From contig NW_020170441.1 in assembly GCF_000524195.1 (NCBI RefSeq), positions 229,920 to 293,919 of the forward strand: DNA of 64,000 nt. Direction: 5' to 3'. This stretch comes from Echinococcus granulosus (taxonomy: Eukaryota > Platyhelminthes > Cestoda > Cyclophyllidea > Taeniidae). The position numbers and the translations under genes were made by a program. Under the pieces are notes generated by a model. The model saw nothing but the letters and a program-made list of their open reading frames with translations. It made no database searches and was not told the DNA's origin. Within the stretch, counting starts at the first letter, position 1. Every line of letters starts with the position of its first letter. This document shows positions 34,743-46,200 of this stretch, in pieces.

Positions 34743-37326
34743 ACAAGCGACTGTTTGCAGGCGATGAAAATTGCCACAACTCGGAATTTCATCAAAGGCC
34801 TATTTTAGGTAGCCGTCAGTCTCAACGAACCACACAATTGAAGCTTATAACGACTGTCTGGAGAGTTGGAATAGAGTAGCACCATGAGCGGACGGACTAC
34901 TAGACACAATATCTGCGATGGAAAACCAATGATTTCAGACACCGCCCAAGCATTCGCCTGTACTAGGTAACGGTAGAGGTCCACGTAATACCCCACTTCC
35001 AGAGCAGCTATCAAGGCTGCCACTAAGAGTTCTCATCGAAAAGCACGTAAAGTAGCGTAGGCGAGACTGAAAATGGATTATTTTCAATTCTTCGCTTTAT
35101 TGTCTAAGATATCTGACATTAGAAGTCGTTTGACGACAAATTAATCTTTGTACTTTTGTCACTCACATTAATACACATGCCTTCTAGTTCTAAGTGGGTA
35201 CATTAACAAGCGTAATAAACAGAAATTTCCCGCAAAAAGGAGAGCTCACGTGTATAATCCCTCTGTAACGTTTTCGGACTTGTGGAAGCGCATAGTTTTG
35301 GGCACATTAAATTGGTCCAGTGATCGGATATTCATAACCCTTAGAACAGTATCGCCCATCGAAGGAAAAATCGATCAACAACGTTCATGTCATCTGCTGA
35401 CTTGGGTGTTTGCCGTTTTCCTGAAGCAGAGGCCTCTACATCTTTTTCGGTCGGTATCGTCTATAAGTAAAATATTTCGAAAAAAATACACCATGTGAAT
35501 TATCACAAGTACACTTCGTGTAAACTTGTACAAATCCCCGAAAATAACGGAAGCGACTTAAATGGTCATGATCGACCACATTATAATCGAAATTGTAGTA
35601 TGCCGTATTAAAGTACTGTCGAACTCATATTCAAAATACAATTCATCCACGTTATACTCTCACGTATAGGTTAATTACAACTAAAACGACGTCAATTAAC
35701 CTTTAGTAGGAAATGTGCGACTACAACAATAAAACAAAGAAGGATTCCAACTCTGCGCAGGTTTAAATTAAATCAACTGAATACCTAAGAAGATTTCTAA
35801 GCAGCATGAATACTACCCAAGCCATGAAAATGACGGTAATCATATTTTGTGGGAAAACCTTAGCAGATTTATGAAAATGACTTTGCGACCCAAAGCAGAA
35901 TATTATACAAGCTGTGTAGTCTAAGGAAAGACTAGTATGTGAAGCAAAACATCGCCATGGAAAGCATTAAATTGATCAACATTAAATGTAGTTCATTGAA
36001 TTAATCTATCCCTAACCTGAATGGGCATGATTATGGTTGAGTAGATTGCATCCACTGGCCTCAACAATCGTATTTCATGAACAAGGCAAAATTATGCAGA
36101 CGGAGTAGAAAAGGTTAGTGACATGACTTTTTTGGCTTCACCGTTTAGAAACAAGTATAATATAACCACCTCCAGACGTAACGCATCTCCAAGACACGAC
36201 ACCGCAGTCCAACCTATCTAGTCAAAACAGTCACAACGAAAGGCTCCCTCTGGATGTTACTTTCTGAAAGTTAAAATAATTTCTGTTGATCAAACAGGTG
36301 TTGCTCATAAAAATGGCGAGTTTCTTCGCCACCCAAGGTAAGTATGCCATTAACAAATCTATCTAATCTGTAAGTTGGTTAAGTCTAACTGGAGAGTATG
36401 AACATCCAAACATTGAAATATTCTCATATTTCGCACGCTTTAATCTACTCTAGTACAAGTCTAGTAAATAACAATGCTCCGACTAGACTAAATGATTCCG
36501 GTGGTACTTAGAATATATATGCAAACTAGCTACAAGTGCATCCCAAATAATGCCAGCTGCATTAACGATATTTATGGAGTGATTTGCTAATTTGTTGGAC
36601 TCTCCCAACATTTGATCCTCCGCTGGTTGTACTTTCAACCTCCAACATGACCTCTGAAGTGCTTCCACTTTTTGTGACTTCCAAGAAGGCGAGTCTGGAC
36701 AAAACTGCCATTAGTGTTGAAAGTGGTCGCTGATACGCTGACAGAAATTGCACAGACGGATCGTGGCGCTCATCACGCCAACACGCTTGCTGTTTGGGCA
36801 CACGTGAGCCCAACCCCGAGCCACACGGGTGGCCCAAGCACTGCCCCGCGAACTAAGTGCAGCTGTGATCTAGGCACCAGACACCGCACATTGGTCACCA
36901 AAAACTCTGCAAGACCTCTTCTCTGCAAAAACACGTTCGCAGCACCGCGGTGACAGGAAAATGAGGAAACGTAGGACCCACGCACCGGGACGCCGAGCTT
37001 GGACAAATACCCTTCCCTCGTACAGCGCACACTCCCCCTCCCTCCCCCCCCCCAACACCCCATCCTTCGTGCATTGGTGATTGCCTCTCGACATTCGTTG
37101 TCGCTCCTTAGTCTGTGCTTCAAAATACGCTGTTGAGCCAGAAGGGACTACACGCCAGTTCTCACAAAGATGAGAAGGCAGTCAGGGGCTTCGACGAGTC
37201 CACTGCTCAAGCTGGCTGATGTCCCACGGCGAACGCCGTTCACTCGCCACATGTAGGAACATTTGTTTGAAAATGGCAATTGAATGAGCCACTAATAGAT
37301 GTTTTCATTGCATTATCTATCAGGAA

Positions 37327-37332
37327 TTTATT
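37327..37332 (-). terminator. GPATCH11: Polyadenylation signal for GPATCH11
   Basis: AATAAA on the minus strand (TTTATT on plus) lies 42 nt downstream of the GPATCH11 stop codon (37377-37375). The position is right for a poly(A) signal with a short 3' UTR, as is common in compact flatworm genes. Confidence 0.5.
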
Positions 37333-37374
37333 TTTATATGTACACTATAAAAAGAGCCTGCTGAGCTGAGCGTG

Positions 37375-38833
37375 TTATCCATGGTCTTCTTCTGTAGGCC
37401 CAGGACATTTGGCCTCTAGGTTGGAACTGTTCGAGTATTGTTCACCACACCAGAAGCAGTAGAAGTGCGACTCCCTCAGGTAGGTAGCAAGACGAGATAA
37501 AATCAAGTCGGGCTGGAAAGTGTAACGCTTATATTAATAGACAACCCAGAACTTAGAACTATCGCAATTACAGCAAGATAGTGCTACCCATTAGTAATAT
37601 CTCGCAAAGCCTACCATTAGCAGTAGAAAATAGCAGTAAGCACATAAAACCTGTGTAAATGAAGGCGAGGAACTTAGCGCAGAAGTGGAACAACAATAAA
37701 CTTTCCAAAAAATCTTACCTTGGACTCTATAGGCCCATGTTGCGCTGCATCAATGTCGCAATACGCTTCCTCATCAGACTCAATCCCCAGAACAGTGTCG
37801 CATTCATCGCGGCGTTCATCTAAATCCCTCGTGTTACCTGCATCATTCTGCCGCCTTCGTCTCTTTTTGCGACTACCATGAGGACTCGAACGACAAATCT
37901 CCCGACGAATCAGCTCCGAATGAGCCAGCAGCTTCGCCTTTTTTTCATCAGGAGGCCAAAACTCCTTGTCAACTGGCTGATCCCGAGACTGTGCCATGTC
38001 AAGCTGCTGGCAAATAGACCGTGCAGCCATTAATTGGCGCTGAGCACGCTCCATTCGAAATCTTGAAGCCATTGATGCACGAAAGTCAGACTGAAAAGCA
38101 GACATTTTCATGTCCTGCTGTTCCCTAGCCGCAGCGATGGCTTCACTCCGTTTCTTTTCAATATTGTGCAAACCAAGACCTTTGCGCCCATCGATTATTT
38201 CAATGGGTATCGGTTCGGAACGCCCTTCCGCTGTGAAATTGAGTCATAGGGCAAAAAGGATTTAGAAAACTACTGAAATCCTTCCAGTATATCCCGAGGA
38301 ATTACTTAAGAAACAATGAGAACTAGTAATCCGAGGCTGGAAATCATTTCAGTAACGATAGGTGTGGGTATCTGGGAGAGGCTAAGGCCACAAAAACATT
38401 TCACACATTCCTCAAAGTACTGACACCCTTAATGATAGGTAGCGATTCACAAATGTGCTGACGAGCGCTTCAAATATCTGAGTGCAAAACTATGTACATA
38501 ATGGGTGTTCTATGATAATAGAGTAACTCACCTTTTTTGCCTATTCCACCATCTCCCTTGAAGCCCATTTTCAGCATTAACTTGTAGCCGATATTATCTT
38601 CTCCAATGCGCCTTTTCAAGCCCTCTTCCCGTTTAATATCCATTTGCTTTCCGTTATGTTTGTTCTGCGACGTTTGCATACATTGTTCTGCTACGCGCTT
38701 TCGCGTGCTTTTTGATGCAAGACCTGAACACAAAGGCTTTACTCTAAAAGTAAACGTGACTCGTCTGTCAATACGGTGGGTTCAGGAATTTGTCCGACAT
38801 ATAGTCCTCATCACTACCATCATTTTCGTCCAT
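37375..38833 (-). CDS. GPATCH11: G-patch domain-containing protein 11 (CCDC75), complete
   Basis: Four exons join in frame to 306 codons plus stop: 38833-38775, 38743-38532, 38230-37719 and 37512-37375. The N-terminus MDENDGSDEDYMSDKFLNP matches the EDYMSD start of GPATCH11. The G-patch follows (IGEDNIGYKLMLKMGFKGD, IGKK, EPIPIEI, GRKGLG). Next come a Lys/Arg/Glu-rich coiled coil with ICQQLDMAQSR and a basic cluster (SRKKRRRR). The C-terminal zinc-binding-like module is LATYLRESHFYCFWCG...CPGPTEEDHG, typical of the family (YLREEHLYCIWCG...CPGP). Introns are 31, 301 and 206 nt. G-patch proteins usually activate DEAH helicases, and GPATCH11 has been placed at the kinetochore/centrosome. Residue numbering assumes my manual splicing. 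Human GPATCH11 is 285 residues, so the length is normal. Confidence 0.93.
38744..38774 (-). other. GPATCH11: 31-nt GT-AG intron in GPATCH11
   Basis: GTATTG...CTTTTAG, 31 nt. Using it gives CC|A GTA AAG CCT and keeps frame into CSGLASKSTRKR. The more distant CAG acceptor (38725-38724) would break frame. The phase argument therefore selects this very short intron. Confidence 0.8.
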
Positions 38834-39765
38834 TTCAGCCTAAGCGAACAATGGCATCACAGGTCAAACTGCGTATACTATAAACCACTAGGAAATGGAA
38901 ATGTGCTTCTAGGCAATTTTGCACAAAGAGGTAGCTCAGATCAAACTATACGTGGGTGACTCGCCAAATGGATAAGGGCTAAAATATAGCACCCAATAAC
39001 ATTAGAATATTCGGCATTGTTGATACTTAAAAATCAGAATGATTATCTTTTATGTAGGTTGCCAAACCATTACAAACAACTCAGAGCCTACTTTGACCAA
39101 TATTGCACTACGTGACACATTATTTGGAATACCATTGATTTCTCACTTCCTCAAGTACAGCTCACTGGTGAAATACGTGTATGTTTACTAAGAGTTGCCA
39201 CTTACCTGTAGCTTTTAAATTAATACGAGCCGGTTACAACGATTGTAGCCACTTAAGACTACTCTGAGAATAAAAAGGGAAGAATACGTGGGCAGAGTAT
39301 GCATATTCGGAGTATAGTTGGGCATGGGGCTACTGGCATGATCGGGAGTTCAGCCCGCCGGACGAAAGAGCAGTAATGCGATCCCAGCTTATCTATCTTA
39401 GCAAAACCGAGAGTTAAACAACCGAAGTGTTTCATTTCATCCCGTTTGTTACAATCGCCTTGTAAGCGAACTTTCCGCAATATCGCCCTAATTGACCTGC
39501 AGCAGGCTCTTATTTTAACTTTATTTGAAATCACCCACAAATTAAATTTCCTAACGGTGCCATTTGTTTGTATTTTTTGCAGTGCAACGGACAAAATCTT
39601 ACTTTTAAGAGCCTGCTCATCATTTACATAATATAGTCCTTTTTGTGTTAAAATAATTCTTTGTAAGTTAGACAATGCACCGCACCACAACTATAAATTT
39701 AACGCATTTGTCTTAGTTCCTTTTGTTTATATAACCTGGTCTGCCTTACTGGAACTGCCGGTCTG
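38834..39765. promoter_or_regulatory. Divergent promoter interval of GPATCH11 and CHCHD2
   Basis: The 932 bp between the two start codons must carry both 5' UTRs and promoters. The DNA is AT-rich with no CpG-rich block. Whether a single bidirectional promoter is used cannot be told from sequence. Confidence 0.4.
39259..39690 (-). other. 143-codon ORF in the GPATCH11-CHCHD2 divergent spacer
   Basis: An ATG-started uninterrupted minus-strand frame fills about half of the spacer between two divergent genes. It is basic (KIRACCRSIRAILRKVRLQG). I recognise no family, and it lacks splice or domain cues. It could be a chance ORF or a small gene. Confidence 0.2.
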
Positions 39766-40233
39766 ATGCCTCGGCAGAGAAGGTTTTTTGCGGATTTCCA
39801 TCTTCGTTCCTAGTGTTTCTTGATCTCTTGATCTGTAACTTATCCTTGTAGATTTTCCAGTGGTCCCAGAGGATCCCCAACGGCAATGCGTCCAGCGGCT
39901 TCGGCGGCGCCCCCGTCACCTCAGCCGTCGGGTGCCACACCACAACAGCCTAGCTTATTCAAGCAAATGGCCGCAACTGCTGCTGGTGTGGCTGTCGGCT
40001 CAGCTGTAGGCCATTCTATTGGGAGCGCTCTTACCGGTGGAAGTTCGCAGCCAGAAACTGTTTCCGCCCAGCAGCAACCTGATGAAGTCTCAACGGCCGT
40101 CCCTGCTGCCAATCCCTGTCAACACTACATTGATGACCTAATACGATGTTCATACGTTAACGGTGATATTTCACAGTGTCAGTATGTTGCTAATGCTCTG
40201 AAAGAATGTAGACGTATGTACAACCTCCAATGA
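39766..40233 (+). CDS. CHCHD2: CHCHD2/CHCHD10-type twin-CX9C mitochondrial protein, complete
   Basis: Exon 1 (39766-39782) holds only MPRQR plus two bases. After a 78-nt intron (39783-39860), exon 2 (39861-40233) continues SGPRGSPTAMRPAAS to the stop, 129 residues in all. The MPR start, a Pro/Ala/Ser-rich targeting-like region, the conserved helix KQMAATAAGVAVGSAVGHSI, and a CHCH domain with two exact CX9C pairs (CQHYIDDLIRC and CQYVANALKEC) identify the family. CHCHD2/10 act in the intermembrane space in MICOS-linked cristae upkeep and stress signalling, using disulphides introduced by Mia40. Invertebrates usually have one gene for the vertebrate pair, so the symbol is approximate. Starting at the later ATG (39888) would lose the conserved MPR start. 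It is divergent from GPATCH11 with 932 bp between start codons. Confidence 0.93.
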
Positions 40234-43030
40234 AGATGTTGAACTAGCCGTAGTTTCGTGTAGTGCTCTAGTGAAGTTATAATGTTGTGTTGCCTTTTCT
40301 GTGCCCGCTGTATTTGTAGAATCGTACGTTCGTTTTGGGTTCGTGCTTTGTTTTGGCTGTACGGATTCAAGCTTTGGGTTGCTATCGCAGCTGACTCCGA
40401 TTGTGGGTTTTCGCCATTATTTTGGGGCTTGTCATTTCCACCTTTCTTTTCACAATGGTTGTGTTCTCCCTTGGTTCTATGTTCCAAGAAGTGATGTGTC
40501 GGATTCGAGTGGTAGCTATTGTCGGATTTGCGGTTTCACCGTGGGCCAAAAGGCTTGCGGCGGGTCTGCGTGTCAGTGGCGTTGGGTGGATCCTCAGTGT
40601 TTTTGTCCTAAAGTGATGTGAATTGTATTTTGAAGCGAAAATCAGGAGCTTAGCGACGCGACCGCGGATTGGTTCTTTTAAGTGTGTGGGTGAAGTTCAG
40701 CAGGGGAGGATAGCTGTTGTGGTGCTCTTTTGTTTTCGTTTTGTAGGTGGAGGCTGGATATGGCTCCTGGGTGCATTCCAGCCTTTGTATCGCATGTATT
40801 GGGGGTGGGGGAAGGGAAGGAGCCGTACTTGCGGCGAAAGATCGTCTTGTTAGGTATTTTACTAACGGGTGGTGGCAAGCTTTATTCTGTTGGAAGGGTG
40901 AGTCGGTTATGGCCGCTCCTGATGGTCTCTCGATCGGCTCGCGTGCCGCGTGACGTGTGATTTGCCGAACTGTGACCTTCGTTGGGCCACTCCAGCCTTG
41001 TATTCTGGCACCTACAGGAAGCGTCCATCCCAAGAAAAGTTGATAGGTAGAGTGCGCCGGGTTTCTTCTTCAGTCGGGTTGCTATGGAGCTCATCAGAAA
41101 CCCCAGACCTCTAGACAGGTTTGTATCGGATTCGGTGCTCACTAACATGTGGGGATGGTCCATGTTTCCGCCGGAGTTTTTTCGCTTAGAATGCTCATGG
41201 GATCTCTAACCTGCGTAAGCACCAAAAAGAGACATCATAGATTCCACCCCGAGGATAAAGACGTGCTTCTAATAGTGAGAGGAATACGTTTAGCTATTTG
41301 GTTGGCAATACGTAGTTTGATTCGCGATAGCTTTCCATCAACAATGATAAAGTATGACGTCAGGAGAAAATAATCAGACATAATTGATGAAGTTTACACA
41401 TTGAATTCAGAAGGAGTTTCGCTGGTTGTAGAGTTTAAAGACAAGCTATAAGAGCATTGCCGTGGTGAGTACTACATAGGCACTTTGTTTTAATGCATTT
41501 TCGCGTGATAAGCAAGGTGTTAGACAAAATTGGTTTTTTTATCCCGATTGCTCCTCTCAGTAGGAGAGAACTCTCGCAAGACCTACCCACACACCCAACC
41601 TCCCATCCAATATGCGCTGCCTAGCGCAAACCAGTTTGTGAAGTAGGTGTTTTGACACTCGGGCTACACAGGCCGAATGGTGAATCATCCATAATTGGGC
41701 ATCGAAAAAAATACAGTGGTAGGTTGGTCATGTTCAGCTTTTAGAAATTGGATGCCATAGGCAAATAAGACAATGTGGTAAGAGAGCCACATCGCATTGA
41801 AATTGACCAAAGCAGCACGAAGTGCCGAAATCTTGATTGCATCGACTTGATATTTTGTCTAATTATGTGTACAACAAAGCAAATACTTTGTGGCATGGCT
41901 TTTGAAGCATGCAATTAGCCCCCCAGCCCTTGTGTGCGTCAATAATGTAAATGTTATCCCACAGTGCCTAGTCTTATTAAATCTTCAGCAGAGTTGGGAC
42001 GCCACATTGCTGGCAGCAAGCAAACCCAATGATTTCTGCAGCCAAATACCAAACCTCAACAACATGAGAAAAAGGGAATCTGCAGCAGGTGGCTGAACGA
42101 CAAAGACTGGTAACAGAAATATAGTAAAGGAAGTCTAGCTTTTGCGACCACTCTAGTATTGTATTCTAGAGGAGGTCTGTTAGCAAGCGATAAAACACTA
42201 GTGTGATACGATGGTTCTTTGTCCCTCGGTATTGGTGAGGCGCCACCTTTGTACTTTGAATTAGCCCTCTTGTACTTCGCCGGGTTGGCTGGCCTTCGGG
42301 TTATGCGAATAGCCCAAACACCTTCTCTGTGCTGAATACATAATTTGTCCGAGTATTGCCTCCTTCCGTCTTCATGGAAGTCTCGGGACGCTACATTGGA
42401 CTTGTGCGATTCTAAACCATTCATTATGGAGCTCTCTACAGTACCCAGATGCCAATGCTAGTTAATTATCTGCTTAGGTAAACAAACAGTAAGCCAAGGT
42501 ATAAGATCGTCAAAAATATGCTTTACTACAAAACTCTACGTATTGCTACTCTTGGGCGGGCTCAGGGCTCTGCTTTAGTCGAACGTTTTCAATCCCCGGC
42601 CATAGCTGCGTTCCATGGAAGTTATGCGCAGAATTCTAGACGCACCACGTCTTACGGGCGAAACACAGCACGCATGCATTTGAAGATGTGACGCAATTTT
42701 AATAAAAATAACAAAAAGGCGAACGAATCTGCTCTTTTTGTGTCTCTGGAAAGTTTTTCGCATTTTCTCAGATTTCCTTAAAAATAAACGAAATTTGCAC
42801 CCATCAAATGTTGCCTGACTTGCTACATCATGGACAATAATATGTGCATATTCCAAATAATTTCCAAACATCAGTCAATTTGGGTGATCTGCAATGGTAT
42901 GATATTAAAACACCAGAAGATCGTCCAAATTGTTTAAATTCATTTGTTTAAAGCAGCTGAACCTTAAAATCCCGTTCAGGTTGACTGGCTGATGGTGCGG
43001 TTTGCGCGTGCGCAGCATTAATTACTCAAG
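40234..43030. other. CHCHD2-QARS spacer; GC-rich stretch 40.3-41.2 kb and one LTR copy
   Basis: After the CHCHD2 stop, about 900 bp are distinctly GC-richer than the surroundings. They carry overlapping open frames on both strands (for example 40650-41033 minus and 40623-40853 plus), none with recognisable domains. The part at 41.2-43.0 kb is AT-rich and contains LTR-like copy C. No exon for the glutaminyl-tRNA synthetase N-terminal domain was found here. Confidence 0.5.
42190..42395 (-). repeat. LTR-like repeat, copy C
   Basis: Read leftward from 42395 this begins TGTAGCGTCCCGAGACTTCC and includes CAATACTCGGACAAATTATG, TATTCAGCACAGAGAAGG, AAGGCCAGCCAACCCGGCG and ACCAATACCGAGGGAC. It parallels copy A over its whole length with scattered substitutions. 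No polypurine tract precedes it. Confidence 0.7.
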
Positions 43031-43261
43031 ATGATGAAGGATCCTTCCCCTCTTATTGTTGGCGATCCTGCCAAGTTTCATAAACCTGGAGAAAATTACA
43101 AAACGGATGGCTATGTTGTGACCAATCGTACTCAGGTCCTGCTTAAAGAGCATTTGGCCAAAACAGGTGGTCATGTTGTGACCCGTTTTCCACCAGAGCC
43201 TAACGGTATTCTTCATATTGGTCATGCCAAAGCAATTAACTTTAATTTTGGCTATGCTAGA
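43031..43261 (+). CDS. QARS1: QARS exon 1: start and HIGH motif
   Basis: 77 codons from [20 protein letters not shown] to NFGYAR. It contains [20 protein letters not shown], the ATP-binding HIGH signature. The GTAAGG donor leaves phase 0. Confidence 0.93.
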
Positions 43262-46200
43262 GTAAGGCAAAACACTCCTAATATCCGTTTTTTAAGAAAA
43301 CTGGTGGTTTTTGCTATTTGAGATATGATGATACCAACCCTGAGAATGAAGAGGCTCGTTTCTTTGACGCTATTCTTGATATGGTCCGTTGGTTGGGATT
43401 TGAACCATACAAGGTCACCTACGCATCTGACAATTTTCAACAACTTTATGAGTGGGCACTGAAATTGATCGATTTGGATCTCTGCTATGTGTGTCACCAG
43501 CGTCCTGAGGAATTAAAGGGTTTTGATCCTCCCCCATCTCCTTGGCGCAATCGACCGATTGAGGAATCAAAAAGGTTGTTTATGGATATGAAAAATGGAA
43601 AGGTCTGGCTTTTTGCGTATTATTGCCAAAGTTCCATTAGTATCCAAATGTTATCATAATTTGCTAGGTTGTTTGTCTATCCAAGTTATATTGAAATGAG
43701 ATTATGGATGGTACTTGCGTCTTCTGTACCGTAAACGCACTGTCTGTGTGCCAGAAGTACTATTCGAATGCCAGGATAAATGAGTGTAGTGGGTTAACAC
43801 ATTTACTGCCAGGATCTTAAGATATAGGCCCTTGCGGACTCCATATTTTTTTGGCGTGATACTGTGCGTACTTTATTTATTTGGTCACTTTAACTTACTC
43901 GAAATCACAAAATTGCAATTATCATTAAACCGGGTAACTTTTACGCCTATTTCATTGTTTCTAGCTTAACCGATTCGTTTGTGACTCCAGATGATGCAAT
44001 CAGTTATCATGAACAGATAGCGAATAATTGCCACGTGCTTTAGGTCCGGGTTTAGATAAGCAAGTCGGAGTGCTACGTATGTAGTGCTGTTAGCGCAAGT
44101 TAATCCACTCATGCAATGGTTTTCGATCTCTCTATTTACCGAAGTTGAGACCCACTATCCTATTTTAATGCTTATTGTTAATCCTGGCTTGAATCACTTC
44201 GTGTACTCATTACCGCTGCAGTTGGAAGAAGAAGCGGCCACTCTTCGGATGAAGTTAACGCTGGAGGATGGCAAGCAAGATCCGGTGGCTTATCGCATAA
44301 AAATGCGTCCTCATCATCGAACAAAAAATGAATGGTGCATTTATCCTACCTACGACTACACTCACTGTCTTTGCGATTCGATTGAAAATATTACACATTC
44401 TCTGTGTACAAAGGAATTCCAGTCTCGGTGGGTTGGTTCCTTCAATTCCTTTGATTAATTGTACTCGACCATGTAATTGGAAAATTTCCACAAATTTACA
44501 GGAAGCAAAATATTTTACTGATTGAAGTCTTTCTGAATGTTTCACCAGTATGCAATGTTGAGGGAAGTGGAATTTAACCCAGCCATGATTGCAATCTACC
44601 ATAAAGGTGCGCATGAATTGTAGGCCTTTATGGTTCATATCCTTAGGTTCTTCGCTAACAGCACATTTACTTGCAATGATGCTTGAATTGCCTTATTTAT
44701 TCAAGGGTTAGATTTTACTCATTTACAAATATGTGCCTATGTTTTTATAGCATAAACTAGTATTTCAAAGGGTAGGCTAGACACAGCTCCTTAATTTTGA
44801 TAAGAATGGACTCAGTGCATTAATAAGCTACCTAAAGGTGCTCTATACAAAGGTAGATTATCACCTAACTGCCAATATATTTTCAGGCTGGATTTCGTGA
44901 TCACTGACTCTAAAGTCTATTTTACAAAGAAGTATGAGTACCTCGTAAAAAATCTTCCAAGTTTGAGAGAGTATCTGCGCATAAGACGTCCTAGTGGTAT
45001 CCACGACTCGGATTCTGAGCTTCTTGTTCGTTGTAACCACATTTTTTGATAGCCGGATGAAACTTCGTTTTTATTGAACAGTCTTCTGTGGTTCGCTGCT
45101 TTGACGAACTCATACTTTTTCCTAATATCTGATACAACTGTGCTCGCAACTGGTAGCTTGACTCGTTAAAAATACGGGAGCCTTATTTGTCAAAATTTCA
45201 TTGAAATTCAAGCGGTTACTATTTAAAAGTAAGTAAAACTTAAACATTGCAGTAATCGGGAGAAGTGTTTATTTAGCTGGCACTGCCTCCTCGGCCCGTC
45301 GGATGTATAGCACACAATGAATATTTTTGTCCAAGTCAATATGATCTTCTGGATGCCTTTAACTTGTATAATTACTCGCGTATTAGTCCTGATCCTGTAG
45401 CTTTTTCGTAATGTTTCCCGAAAATAGATCGTCAAATATATTTACTTGTTAACTTGTTATGCCGCCAGGTCTTCTTCCACTACCTTTTATCATTTTCTTA
45501 ACCGTTCATTGCTTTATATTTGCATTCCACCGAGTTTGTACCCAGAACGTCATTCATCTAATTTATCATCGTTGATCCTGATTATGTTTATTGACCATAC
45601 GTTATAACAACCTCACAGTTGCTTTCATTTACCACGTACATTTTTGCATGCTCATACCCCTGGGACTGCAACTCATTTGAAAGAATAGCTTCTTAAGTCA
45701 CTGCTTTTAGTGAATTAGCACAGGAGAGATTTGCGTGTGGAGAAAGTTAATGCATTCCCAAACCTTGAACCGACTGTGCAGGGAATTTCAAGCCCTAACT
45801 GGGTGTGGATGATTAGTTAATTAACTTAATTATATTGTCGGGTAGGCAAAATTAATGGCCATTTTATTGAGGTACTTACCTTACTCTTCCGTCATCACTT
45901 CCACCCGCAAATGTCAATAAGTGAAGCCCTTGAATAACTCAATTTGAATAGGGGTTTTCTTGATAGCGTGGGAGGTTGTTTACAGATAAAACCACAACTT
46001 ACTTGCAAAATACTTATGGATGTACAATGTTAATTTGAAATTTAAATTGCCTTGATCAGTTAGATGCGTTTGATCGTGATTTCATCGTAGACATAAAGAT
46101 GTTGAAGTTGACTCGCCTTCTACATATTACTTATTGTTTATGAACATTCTCATGTTGTCTCGAATCAAACAGGCAAATGATAATAAGAAAGAACGGCCGT

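Noticed and set aside
34805..35023. Hydrophobic 72-codon minus-strand ORF as another ABCC4 TMD1 exon
   Set aside because: It has membrane-like composition only. The alignment I could make by eye was too weak and splice limits are absent.
36483..37123. Overlapping minus-strand ORFs upstream of the ABCC4 remnant
   Set aside because: A TTSGG stretch suggested a TMD1 motif, but its order relative to the other TMD1 pieces is wrong. The rest is low-complexity with a C-run.
43318..43659. Plus-strand ORF taken as starting at 43318 within QARS
   Set aside because: The frame belongs to QARS exon 2, which starts at 43297 and ends at 43602. The part after 43602 is intron.
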